NCBI RefSeq assembly: GCF_963576545.1
Contig: NW_026870579.1
Coordinates: 496,001 to 560,000, forward strand
From: Limanda limanda
Taxonomy: Eukaryota > Chordata > Actinopteri > Pleuronectiformes > Pleuronectidae
Direction: 5' to 3'
Length of the DNA stretch: 64,000 bases
The position numbers and the translations under genes are program-made. Each line of letters starts with the position of its first letter. The stretch's first letter is position 1. Under the pieces are notes generated by a model, which worked only from the letters and a program-made list of their open reading frames with translations, ran no database searches and was not told the origin of the DNA. Below, piece after piece: positions 1-10,000 of this stretch.

Positions 1-233
1 TCCAAGTCTCTCCGACCTTCACAAAAAAAGTTATTCAAGAATATCTCTTTCTCCTATGTGCTTTCATCCCTAACCCTAACCCTAACCCTTCCGAAAGTCG
101 GAGAAGCTCAAGGATGGTACCGATCGATGCGCGCAACCCCATTTAGTGGGGGTAGAGCCTACTTGCAAGTCTCTCCGACCTTCACAAAAAACGTTATTCA
201 AGAATATCTCCTCAGATTTGGGGGAATTTCGTC

Positions 234-255
234 GGTCGACCTCTTCCGAAGGTCG
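234..255. repeat. Dyad in the B middle cassette (GGTCGACC palindrome and CGACCT/AGGTCG stem)
   Basis: The 8-bp palindrome GGTCGACC (234-241) overlaps a perfect 6-bp stem, CGACCT at 237-242 with AGGTCG at 250-255, across a 7-base loop. It repeats in nearly all B monomers and occupies the place held by the telomere-like tract in A. One copy is altered to GTCATCC near 40284. A role as a protein site is possible but unsupported. Confidence 0.55.
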
Positions 256-322
256 TACAAGCTCGGGGATGGTACCAATCGATCCGCAGGACCCAAATTA
301 GTCCAGATGCAACCACTTTCCA

Positions 323-479
323 AGTCTCTCCGACCTTCACAAAAAAAGTTATTCAAGAATATCTCTTTCTCCTATGTGCTTTCATCCCTAACCCTAACCC
401 TTTCGAAAGTCGGAGAAGCTCAAAGATGGTACCGATCGATGCGCGCTACCCCATTTAGTGGGGGTAGAGCCTACTTGCA
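323..479 (+). repeat. Short type A monomer, 157 bp (reference copy; about 51 in window)
   Basis: This copy is an A monomer with one hexamer fewer in the telomere-like tract: two TAACCC units instead of three. The rest of the monomer is unchanged, so A length changes in a 6-bp step. Short copies end at tallied positions such as 2242, 7036, 10385, 15634, 23602, 30457, 34117, 40525 and 52536. They are common between about 7 and 36.5 kb and sparse to the right of that. In this copy the tract also ends CCCTTTCG rather than CCCTTCCG, a subtype seen again near 3.1, 4.7, 7.0 and 12.2 kb. Loss of a hexamer is expected from replication slippage; the mechanism is inference. Confidence 0.93.
446..467. 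repeat. Small dyad at the right end of A (CTACCCCA / TGGGG(G)TAG)
   Basis: CTACCCCA and TGGGGGTAG face each other across a TTTAG loop; pairing needs one bulged G. Copies with GCGCAACC instead of GCGCTACC shorten the stem, and those copies are the ones placed just before a B monomer. It could be a simple structural feature. I do not call it a terminator, because no gene lies nearby. Confidence 0.5.
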
Positions 480-522
480 AGTCTCTCCGACCTTCACAAA
501 AAAAGTTATTCAAGAATATCTC
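480..522 (+). repeat. Invariant 43-bp core shared by A and B
   Basis: The first 43 bp of A (here) and of B (for example 806-848) are identical: they run from AGTCTCTCCGACC through an A7 tract and GTTATTC to AATATCTC. Beyond this the two types diverge at once. The core therefore recurs about every 155-163 bp, roughly 400 times. Variants inside it are rare and local: A7 to A6C at 192, 2897 and 4505; one A lost near 32880; CACA to CAAA near 38779, 61195 and 62796; CAATAAAA near 59443. The core may be a protein-binding site or a recombination and conversion tract. I see no match to the CENP-B box. Function is unknown. Confidence 0.9.
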
Positions 523-579
523 TTTCTCCTATGTGCTTTCATCCCTAACCCTAACCCTAACCCTTCCGAAAGTCGGAGA
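484..579. repeat. Inverted repeat flanking the telomere-like tract in A
   Basis: TCTCCGACCTT at 484-494 in the core is the reverse complement of 569-579 (AAAGTCGGAGA) except for one mismatch; the outer eight bases pair perfectly. The arms enclose most of the core and the telomere-like tract, so a single strand could fold a stem presenting the tract in a loop of about 74 bases. The CGGAG to CGTAG variant, seen in about 24 A copies, breaks the right arm. B has a weaker version. That the fold forms in vivo is inference. Confidence 0.6.
543..563 (+). repeat. Telomere-like tract (CCCTAA)3CCC inside an A monomer (reference copy)
   Basis: This 21-bp perfect telomere-type tract sits in the middle cassette of A and recurs in every A copy, giving roughly 775 TAACCC units in the window. 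Full-length A has four C3 runs, so its minus strand has four GGG runs separated by TTA, the canonical human-type telomeric G-quadruplex pattern. Short A copies keep only three C3 runs. Six copies near 41.87, 44.91, 45.72, 47.63, 50.67 and 51.48 kb have CATTAACCC, which removes the first C3 run. Three copies at 34671, 35790 and 36909 have TAAGCC. These are interstitial repeats, not a chromosome end. Confidence 0.95.
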
Positions 580-805
580 AGCTCAAGGATGGTACCAATC
601 GATGCGCGCTACCCCATTTAGTGGGGGTAGAGCCTACTTGCAAGTCTCTCCGACCTTCACAAAAAAAGTTATTCAAGAATATCTCTTTCTCCTATGTGCT
701 TTCATCCCTAACCCTAACCCTAACCCTTCCGAAAGTCGGAGAAGCTCAAGGATGGTACCGATCGATGCGCGCAACCCCATTTAGTGGGGGTAGAGCCTAC
801 TTGCA

Positions 806-960
806 AGTCTCTCCGACCTTCACAAAAAAAGTTATTCAAGAATATCTCCTCAGATTTGGGGGAATTTCGTCGGTCGACCTCTTCCGAAGGTCGTACAAGC
901 TCGGGGATGGTACCAATCGATCCGCAGGACCCAAATTAGTCCAGATGCAACCACTTTCCA
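806..960 (+). repeat. Type B monomer, 155 bp (reference copy; 124 in window)
   Basis: B begins with the same 43-bp core as A. It then has a 33-bp middle cassette with a GGGGG run, TTCGTCGG and the palindrome GGTCGACC, and no telomere-like repeat. Its last 79 bp align to the right part of A without gaps, with 56 identities by my count, so A and B are paralogous monomers. The consensus holds nine CpG sites. By tiling, every complete B is 155 bp, in contrast to the 6-bp length steps of A. Recurrent B variants are ATCTGCAG for ATCCGCAG, TTATTCC for TTAGTCC, and CTTTACAAG or CTTTTCAAG for CTTTCCAAG at the right end. Confidence 0.95.
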
Positions 961-3900
961 AGTCTCTCCGACCTTCACAAAAAAAGTTATTCAAGAATAT
1001 CTCTTTCTCCTATGTGCTTTCATCCCTAACCCTAACCCTAACCCTTCCGAAAGTCGGAGAAGCTCAAGGATGGTACCGATCGATGCGCGCTACCCCATTT
1101 AGTGAGGGTAGAGCCTACTTGCAAGTCTCTCCGACCTTCACAAAAAAAGTTATTCAAGAATATCTCTTTCTCCTATGTGCTTTCATCCCTAACCCTAACC
1201 CTAACCCTTCCGAAAGTCGGAGAAGCTCAAGGATGGTACCGATCGATGCGCGCTACCCCATTTAGTGGGGGTAGAGCCTACTTGCAAGTCTCTCCGACCT
1301 TCACAAAAAAAGTTATTCAAGAATATCTCTTTCTCCTATGTGCTTTCATCCCTAACCCTAACCCTAACCCTTCCGAAAGTCGTAGAAGCTCAAGGATGGT
1401 ACCGATCGATGCGCGCTACCCCATTTAGTGGGGGTAGAGCCTACTTGCAAGTCTCTCCGACCTTCACAAAAAAAGTTATTCAAGAATATCTCTTTCTCCT
1501 ATGTGCTTTCATCCCTAACCCTAACCCTAACCCTTCCAAAAGTCGGAGAAGCTCAAGGATGGTACCGATCGATGCGCGCTACCCCATTTAGTGGGGGTAG
1601 AGCCTACTTGCATGTCTCTCCGACCTTCACAAAAAAAGTTATTCAAGAATATCTCCTCAGATTTGGGGGAATTTCGTCGGTCGACCTCTTCCGAAGGTCG
1701 TACAAGCTCGGGGATGGTACCAATCGATCTGCAGGACCCAAATTAGTCCAGATGCAACCACTTTCCAAGTCTCTCCGACCTTCACAAAAAAAGTTATTCA
1801 AGAATATCTCTTTCTCCTATGTGCTTTCATCCCTAACCCTAACCCTAACCCTTCCAAAAGTCGGAGAAGCTCAAGGATGGTACCGATCGATGCGCGCTAC
1901 CCCATTTAGTGGGGGTAGAGCCTACTTGCATGTCTCTCCGACCTTCACAAAAAAAGTTATTCAAGAATATCTCCTCAGATTTGGGGGAATTTCGTCGGTC
2001 GACCTCTTCCGAAGGTCGTACAAGCTCGGGGATGGTACCAATCGATCCGCAGGACCCAAATTAGTCCAGATGCAACCACTTTCCAAGTCTCTCCGACCTT
2101 CACAAAAAAAGTTATTCAAGAATATCTCTTTCTCCTATGTGCTTTCATCCCTAACCCTAACCCTTCCGAAAGTCGGAGAAGCTCAAGGATGGTACCGATC
2201 GATGCGCGCAACCCCATTTAGTGGGGGTAGAGCCTACTTGCATGTCTCTCCGACCTTCACAAAAAAAGTTATTCAAGAATATCTCCTCAGATTTGGGGGA
2301 ATTTCGTCGGTCGACCTCTTCCGAAGGTCGTACAAGCTCGGGGATGGTACCAATCGATCTGCAGGACCCAAATTAGTCCAGATGCAACCACTTTCCAAGT
2401 CTCTCCGACCTTCACAAAAAAAGTTATTCAAGAATATCTCTTTCTCCTATGTGCTTTCATCCCTAACCCTAACCCTAACCCTTCCAAAAGTCGGAGAAGC
2501 TCAAGGATGGTACCGATCGATGCGCGCTACCCCATTTAGTGGGGGTAGAGCCTACTTGCATGTCTCTCCGACCTTCACAAAAAAAGTTATTCAAGAATAT
2601 CTCCTCAGATTTGGGGGAATTTCGTCGGTCGACCTCTTCCGAAGGTCGTACAAGCTCGGGGATGGTACCAATCGATCCGCAGGACCCAAATTAGTCCAGA
2701 TGCAACCACTTTCCAAGTCTCTCCGACCTTCACAAAAAAAGTTATTCAAGAATATCTCTTTCTCCTATGTGCTTTCATCCCTAACCCTAACCCTTCCGAA
2801 AGTCGGAGAAGCTCAAGGATGGTACCGATCGATGCGCGCAACCCCATTTAGTGGGGGTAGAGCCTACTTGCAAGTCTCTCCGACCTTCACAAAAAACGTT
2901 ATTCAAGAATATCTCCTCAGATTTGGGGGAATTTCGTCGGTCGACCTCTTCCGAAGGTCGTACAAGCTCGGGGATGGTACCAATCGATCCGCAGGACCCA
3001 AATTAGTCCAGATGCAACCACTTTCCAAGTCTCTCCGACCTTCACAAAAAAAGTTATTCAAGAATATCTCTTTCTCCTATGTGCTTTCATCCCTAACCCT
3101 AACCCTTTCGAAAGTCGGAGAAGCTCAAGGATGGTACCGATCGATGCGCGCTACCCCATTTAGTGGGGGTAGAGCCTACTTGCAAGTCTCTCCGACCTTC
3201 ACAAAAAAAGTTATTCAAGAATATCTCTTTCTCCTATGTGCTTTCATCCCTAACCCTAACCCTAACCCTTCCGAAAGTCGGAGAAGCTCAAGGATGGTAC
3301 CAATCGATGCGCGCTACCCCATTTAGTGGGGGTAGAGCCTACTTGCAAGTCTCTCCGACCTTCACAAAAAAAGTTATTCAAGAATATCTCTTTCTCCTAT
3401 GTGCTTTCATCCCTAACCCTAACCCTAACCCTTCCGAAAGTCGGAGAAGCTCAAGGATGGTACCGATCGATGCGCGCAACCCCATTTAGTGGGGGTAGAG
3501 CCTACTTGCAAGTCTCTCCGACCTTCACAAAAAAAGTTATTCAAGAATATCTCCTCAGATTTGGGGGAATTTCGTCGGTCGACCTCTTCCGAAGGTCGTA
3601 CAAGCTCGGGGATGGTACCAATCGATCCGCAGGACCCAAATTAGTCCAGATGCAACCACTTTCCAAGTCTCTCCGACCTTCACAAAAAAAGTTATTCAAG
3701 AATATCTCTTTCTCCTATGTGCTTTCATCCCTAACCCTAACCCTAACCCTTCCGAAAGTCGGAAAAGCTCAAGGATGGTACCGATCGATGCGCGCTACCC
3801 CATTTAGTGGGGGTAGAGCCTACTTGCAAGTCTCTCCGACCTTCACAAAAAAAGTTATTCAAGAATATCTCTTTCTCCTATGTGCTTTCATCCCTAACCC

Positions 3901-6900
3901 TAACCCTAACCCTTCCGAAAGTCGGAGAAGCTCAAGGATAGTACCGATCGATGCGCGCTACCCCATTTAGTGGGGGTAGAGCCTACTTGCAAGTCTCTCC
4001 GACCTTCACAAAAAAAGTTATTCAAGAATATCTCTTTCTCCTATGTGCTTTCATCCCTAACCCTAACCCTAACCCTTCCGAAAGTCGGAGAAGCTCAAGG
4101 ATGGTACCGATCGATGCGCGCTACCCCATTTAGTGGGGGTAGAGCCTACTTGCAAGTCTCTCCGACCTTCACAAAAAAAGTTATTCAAGAATATCTCTTT
4201 CTCCTATGTGCTTTCATCCCTAACCCTAACCCTAACCCTTCCGAAAGTCGGAGAAGCTCAAGGATGGTACCGATCGATGCGCGCTACCCCATTTAGTGGG
4301 GGTAGAGCCTACTTGCAAGTCTCTCCGACCTTCACAAAAAAAGTTATTCAAGAATATCTCTTTCTCCTATGTGCTTTCATCCCTAACCCTAACCCTAACC
4401 CTTCCAAAAGTCGGAGAAGCTCAAGGATGGTACCGATCGATGCGCGCTACCCCATTTAGTGGGGGTAGAGCCTACTTGCAAGTCTCTCCGACCTTCACAA
4501 AAAACGTTATTCAAGAATATCTCCTCAGATTTGGGGGAATTTCGTCGGTCGACCTCTTCCGAAGGTCGTACAAGCTCGGGGATGGTACCAATCGATCCGC
4601 AGGACCCAAATTAGTCCAGATGCAACCACTTTCCAAGTCTCTCCGACCTTCACAAAAAAAGTTATTCAAGAATATCTCTTTCTCCTATGTGCTTTCATCC
4701 CTAACCCTAACCCTTTCGAAAGTCGGAGAAGCTCAAGGATGGTACCGATCGATGCGCGCTACCCCATTTAGTGGGGGTAGAGCCTACTTGCAAGTCTCTC
4801 CGACCTTCACAAAAAAAGTTATTCAAGAATATCTCTTTCTCCTATGTGCTTTCATCCCTAACCCTAACCCTAACCCTTCCGAAAGTCGGAGAAGCTCAAG
4901 GATGGTACCAATCGATGCGCGCTACCCCATTTAGTGGGGGTAGAGCCTACTTGCAAGTCTCTCCGACCTTCACAAAAAAAGTTATTCAAGAATATCTCTT
5001 TCTCCTATGTGCTTTCATCCCTAACCCTAACCCTAACCCTTCCGAAAGTCGGAGAAGCTCAAGGATGGTACCGATCGATGCGCGCAACCCCATTTAGTGG
5101 GGGTAGAGCCTACTTGCAAGTCTCTCCGACCTTCACAAAAAAAGTTATTCAAGAATATCTCCTCAGATTTGGGGGAATTTCGTCGGTCGACCTCTTCCGA
5201 AGGTCGTACAAGCTCGGGGATGGTACCAATCGATCCGCATGACCCAAATTAGTCCAGATGCAACCACTTTCCAAGTCTCTCCGACCTTCACAAAAAAAGT
5301 TATTCAAGAATATCTCTTTCTCCTATGTGCTTTCATCCCTAACCCTAACCCTAACCCTTCCGAAAGTCGGAGAAGCTCAAGGATGGTACCGATCGATGCG
5401 CGCTACCCCATTTAGTGGGGGTAGAGCCTACTTGCAAGTCTCTCCGACCTTCACAAAAAAAGTTATTCAAGAATATCTCTTTCTCCTATGTGCTTTCATC
5501 CCTAACCCTAACCCTAACCCTTCCGAAAGTCGGAGAAGCTCAAGGATAGTACCGATCGATGCGCGCTACCCCATTTAGTGGGGGTAGAGCCTACTTGCAA
5601 GTCTCTCCGACCTTCACAAAAAAAGTTATTCAAGAATATCTCTTTCTCCTATGTGCTTTCATCCCTAACCCTAACCCTAACCCTTCCGAAAGTCGTAGAA
5701 GCTCAAGGATGGTACCGATCGATGCGCGCTACCCCATTTAGTGGGGGTAGAGCCTACTTGCAAGTCTCTCCGACCTTCACAAAAAAAGTTATTCAAGAAT
5801 ATCTCTTTCTCCTATGTGCTTTCATCCCTAACCCTAACCCTAACCCTTCCAAAAGTCGGAGAAGCTCAAGGATGGTACCGATCGATGCGCGCTACCCCAT
5901 TTAGTGGGGGTAGAGCCTACTTGCATGTCTCTCCGACCTTCACAAAAAAAGTTATTCAAGAATATCTCCTCAGATTTGGGGGAATTTCGTCGGTCGACCT
6001 CTTCCGAAGGTCGTACAAGCTCGGGGATGGTACCAATCGATCTGCAGGACCCAAATTAGTCCAGATGCAACCACTTTCCAAGTCTCTCCGACCTTCACAA
6101 AAAAAGTTATTCAAGAATATCTCTTTCTCCTATGTGCTTTCATCCCTAACCCTAACCCTAACCCTTCCGAAAGTCGGAGAAGCTCAAGGATGGTACCGAT
6201 CGATGCGCGCAACCCCATTTAGTGGGGGTAGAGCCTACTTGCAAGTCTCTCCGACCTTCACAAAAAAAGTTATTCAAGAATATCTCCTCAGATTTGGGGG
6301 AATTTCGTCGGTCGACCTCTTCCGAAGGTCGTACAAGCTCGGGGATGGTACCAATCGATCCGCAGGACCCAAATTAGTCCAGATGCAACCACTTTCCAAG
6401 TCTCTCCGACCTTCACAAAAAAAGTTATTCAAGAATATCTCTTTCTCCTATGTGCTTTCATCCCTAACCCTAACCCTAACCCTTCCGAAAGTCGGAGAAG
6501 CTCAAAGATGGTACCGATCGATGCGCGCTACCCCATTTAGTGGGGGTAGAGCCTACTTGCAAGTCTCTCCGACCTTCACAAAAAAAGTTATTCAAGAATA
6601 TCTCTTTCTCCTATGTGCTTTCATCCCTAACCCTAACCCTAACCCTTCCGAAAGTCGGAGAAGCTCAAGGATGGTACCGATCGATGCGCGCAACCCCATT
6701 TAGTGGGGGTAGAGCCTACTTGCAAGTCTCTCCGACCTTCACAAAAAAAGTTATTCAAGAATATCTCCTCAGATTTGGGGGAATTTCGTCGGTCGACCTC
6801 TTCAGAAGGTCGTACAAGCTCGGGGATGGTACCAATCGATCCGCAGGACCCAAATTAGTCCAGATGCAACCACTTTCCAAGTCTCTCCGACCTTCACAAA

Positions 6901-7036
6901 AAAAGTTATTCAAGAATATCTCTTTCTCCTATGTGCTTTCATCCCTAACCCTAACCCTTTCGAAAGTCGGAGAAGCTCAAGGATGGTACCGATCGATGCG
7001 CGCTACCCCATTTAGTGGGGGTAGAGCCTACTTGCA

Positions 7037-10000
7037 AGTCTCTCCGACCTTCACAAAAAAAGTTATTCAAGAATATCTCTTTCTCCTATGTGCTTTCAAC
7101 CCTAACCCTAACCCTAACCCTTCCGAAAGTCGGAGAAGCTCAAGGATGGTACCGATCGATGCGCGCTACCCCATTTAGTGGGGGTAGAGCCTACTTGCAA
7201 GTCTCTCCGACCTTCACAAAAAAAGTTATTCAAGAATATCTCTTTCTCCTATGTGCTTTCATCCCTAACCCTAACCCTAACCCTTCCGAAAGTCGGAGAA
7301 GCTCAAGGATGGTACCGATCGATGCGTGCAACCCCATTTAGTGGGGGTAGAGCCTACTTGCAAGTCTCTCCGACCTTCACAAAAAAAGTTATTCAAGAAT
7401 ATCTCCTCAGATTTGGGGGAATTTCGTCGGTCGACCTCTTCCGAAGGTCGTACAAGCTCGGGGATGGTACCAATCGATCCGCAGGACCCAAATTAGTCCA
7501 GATGCAACCACTTTCCAAGTCTCTCCGACCTTCACAAAAAAAGTTATTCAAGAATATCTCTTTCTCCTATGTGCTTTCATCCCTAACCCTAACCCTAACC
7601 CTTCCGAAAGTCGGAGAAGCTCAAGGATGGTACCGATCGATGCGCGCTACCCCATTTAGTGGGGGTAGAGCCTACTTGCAAGTCTCTCCGACCTTCACAA
7701 AAAAAGTTATTCAAGAATATCTCTTTCTCCTATGTGCTTTCATCCCTAACCCTAACCCTAACCCTTCCGAAAGTCGGAGAAGCTCAAGGATGGTACCGAT
7801 CGATGCGCGCTACCCCATTTAGTGGGGGTAGAGCCTACTTGCAAGTCTCTCCGACCTTCACAAAAAAAGTTATTCAAGAATATCTCTTTCTCCTATGTGC
7901 TTTCATCCCTAACCCTAACCCTAACCCTTCCGAAAGTCGGAGAAGCTCAAGGATGGAACCGATCGATGCGCGCTACCCCATTTAGTGGGGGTAGAGCCTA
8001 CTTGCAAGTCTCTCCGACCTTCACAAAAAAAGTTATTCAAGAATATCTCCTCAGATTTGGGGGAATTTCGTCGGTCGACCTCTTCCGAAGGTCGTACAAG
8101 CTCGGGGATGGTACCAATCGATCCGCAGGACCCAAATTAGTCCAGATGCAACCACTTTTCAAGTCTCTCCGACCTTCACAAAAAAAGTTATTCAAGAATA
8201 TCTCTTTCTCCTATGTGCTTTCATCCCTAACCCTAACCCTAACCCTTCCGAAAGTCGGAGAAGCTCAAGGATGGTACCGATCGATGCGCGCAACCCCATT
8301 TAGTGGGGGTAGAGCCTACTTGCAAGTCTCTCCGACCTTCACAAAAAAAGTTATTCAAGAATATCTCCTCAGATTTGGGGGAATTTCGTCGGTCGACCTC
8401 TTCCGAAGGTCGTACAAGCTCGGGGATGGTACCAATCGATCCGCAGGACCCAAATTAGTCCAGATGCAACCACTTTCCAAGTCTCTCCGACCTTCACAAA
8501 AAAAGTTATTCAAGAATATCTCTTTCTCCTATGTGCTTTCATCCCTAACCCTAACCCTTCCGAAAGTCGGAGAAGCTCAAGGATGGTACCGATCGATGCG
8601 CGCTACCCCATTTAGTGGGGGTAGAGCCTACTTGCAAGTCTCTCCGACCTTCACAAAAAAAGTTATTCAAGAATATCTCTTTCTCCTATGTGCTTTCATC
8701 CCTAACCCTAACCCTAACCCTTCCGAAAGTCGGAGAAGCTCAAGGATGGTACCGATCGATGCGCGCAACCCCATTTAGTGGGGGTAGAGCCTACTTGCAA
8801 GTCTCTCCGACCTTCACAAAAAAAGTTATTCAAGAATATCTCCTCAGATTTGGGGGAATTTCGTCGGTCGACCTCTTCCGAAGGTCGTACAAGCTCGGGG
8901 ATGGTACCAATCGATCCGCAGGACCCAAATTAGTCCAGATGCAACCACTTTCCAAGTCTCTCCGACCTTCACAAAAAAAGTTATTCAAGAATATCTCTTT
9001 CTCCTATGTGCTTTCATCCCTAACCCTAACCCTAACCCTTCCGAAAGTCGGAGAAGCTCAAGGATGGTACCGATCGATGCGCGCTACCCCATTTAGTGGG
9101 GGTAGAGCCTACTTGCAAGTCTCTCCGACCTTCACAAAAAAAGTTATTCAAGAATATCTCTTTCTCCTATGTGCTTTCATCCCTAACCCTAACCCTAACC
9201 CTTCCGAAAGTCGGAGAAGCTCAAGGATGGTACCGATCGATGCGCGCTACCCCATTTAGTGGGGGTAAAGCCTACTTGCAAGTCTCTCCGACCTTCACAA
9301 AAAAAGTTATTCAAGAATATCTCTTTCTCCTATGTGCTTTCATCCCTAACCCTAACCCTAACCCTTCCGAAAGTCGGAGAAGCTCAAGGATGGAACCGAT
9401 CGATGCGCGCTACCCCATTTAGTGGGGGTAGAGCCTACTTGCAAGTCTCTTCGACCTTCACAAAAAAAGTTATTCAAGAATATCTCCTCAGATTTGGGGG
9501 AATTTCGTCGGTCGACCTCTTCCGAAGGTCGTACAAGCTCGGGGATGGTACCAATCGATCCGCAGGACCCAAATTAGTCCAGATGCAACCACTTTCCAAG
9601 TCTCTCCGACCTTCACAAAAAAAGTTATTCAAGAATATCTCTTTCTCCTATGTGCTTTCATCCCTAACCCTAACCCTTCCGAAAGTCGGAGAAGCTCAAG
9701 GATGGTACCGATCGATGCGCGCTACCCCATTTAGTGGGGGTAGAGCCTACTTGCAAGTCTCTCCGACCTTCACAAAAAAAGTTATTCAAGAATATCTCCT
9801 CAGATTTGGGGGAATTTCGTCGGTCGACCTCTTCCGAAGGTCGTACAAGCTCGGGGATGGTACCAATCGATCCGCAGGACCCAAATTAGTCCAGATGCAA
9901 CCACTTTCCAAGTCTCTCCGACCTTCACAAAAAAAGTTATTCAAGAATATCTCTTTCTCCTATGTGCTTTCATCCCTAACCCTAACCCTAACCCTTCCGA

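Larger units (their letters stand above)
480..642 (+). repeat. Type A monomer, 163 bp (reference copy; 225 in window)
   Basis: This is a typical full-length A monomer. It has three parts. Bases 1-43 are the core shared with B, including an A7 run. Bases 44-84 are the middle cassette: a 20-bp pyrimidine-rich lead followed by a 21-bp tract of (CCCTAA)3CCC. Bases 85-163 are the right part with GGTACC, ATCGAT and GCGCGC motifs, ending in TTGCA. The consensus holds seven CpG sites. Recurrent A variants include CCAAAAG for CCGAAAG, CGTAGAAG for CGGAGAAG, GATGTGCGC for GATGCGCGC, GGAACC for GGTACC, GCGCAACC for GCGCTACC, and a final GCATGTC junction in place of GCAAGTC. The monomer start is my choice, set at the first base of the shared core. 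Confidence 0.95.
1..6400 (+). repeat. Left higher-order block: 2705-, 1608- and 630-bp offsets
   Basis: The rare core change A7 to A6C at base 192 recurs at 2897 (offset 2705) and 4505 (offset 1608). The change ACCGATCG to ACCAATCG in an A monomer follows the same spacing (near 595, 3300 and 4908). GGATAGTACC recurs near 3938 and 5546, also 1608 apart. Inside it, 1613-2242 and 2243-2872 are two copies of a 630-bp B-A-B-shortA unit; ATCTGCAG in B marks both (1730 and 2360). The 1608-bp unit at 3185-4792 is nine A (seven full, one short, with two B making ten monomers in all). The copy after 4793 has one A fewer before it diverges. Confidence 0.8.

Noticed and set aside
30..120. Plant-type (TTTAGGG) telomere repeat
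   Set aside because: The unit is CCCTAA throughout; CCCTAAA does not occur in the tracts. The TTTAG in CCCCATTTAGTGGGG is a separate, single motif.
234..255. CENP-B box
   Set aside because: The pattern TTCG-N4-A-N2-CGGG is not matched on either strand of A or B. The closest is the minus strand of B, which has TTCG and the A but TCGA in place of CGGG.
446..467. Rho-independent terminator or RNA hairpin gene
   Set aside because: The stem is short, needs a bulge and is not followed by a T run. No gene or promoter lies upstream.
441..480. RNA polymerase III A/B-box promoter of a tRNA-derived SINE
   Set aside because: GTGGGGGTAGAGCC only loosely recalls an A box. No GGTTCGANNCC B box, poly(A) tail or target-site duplication was found.
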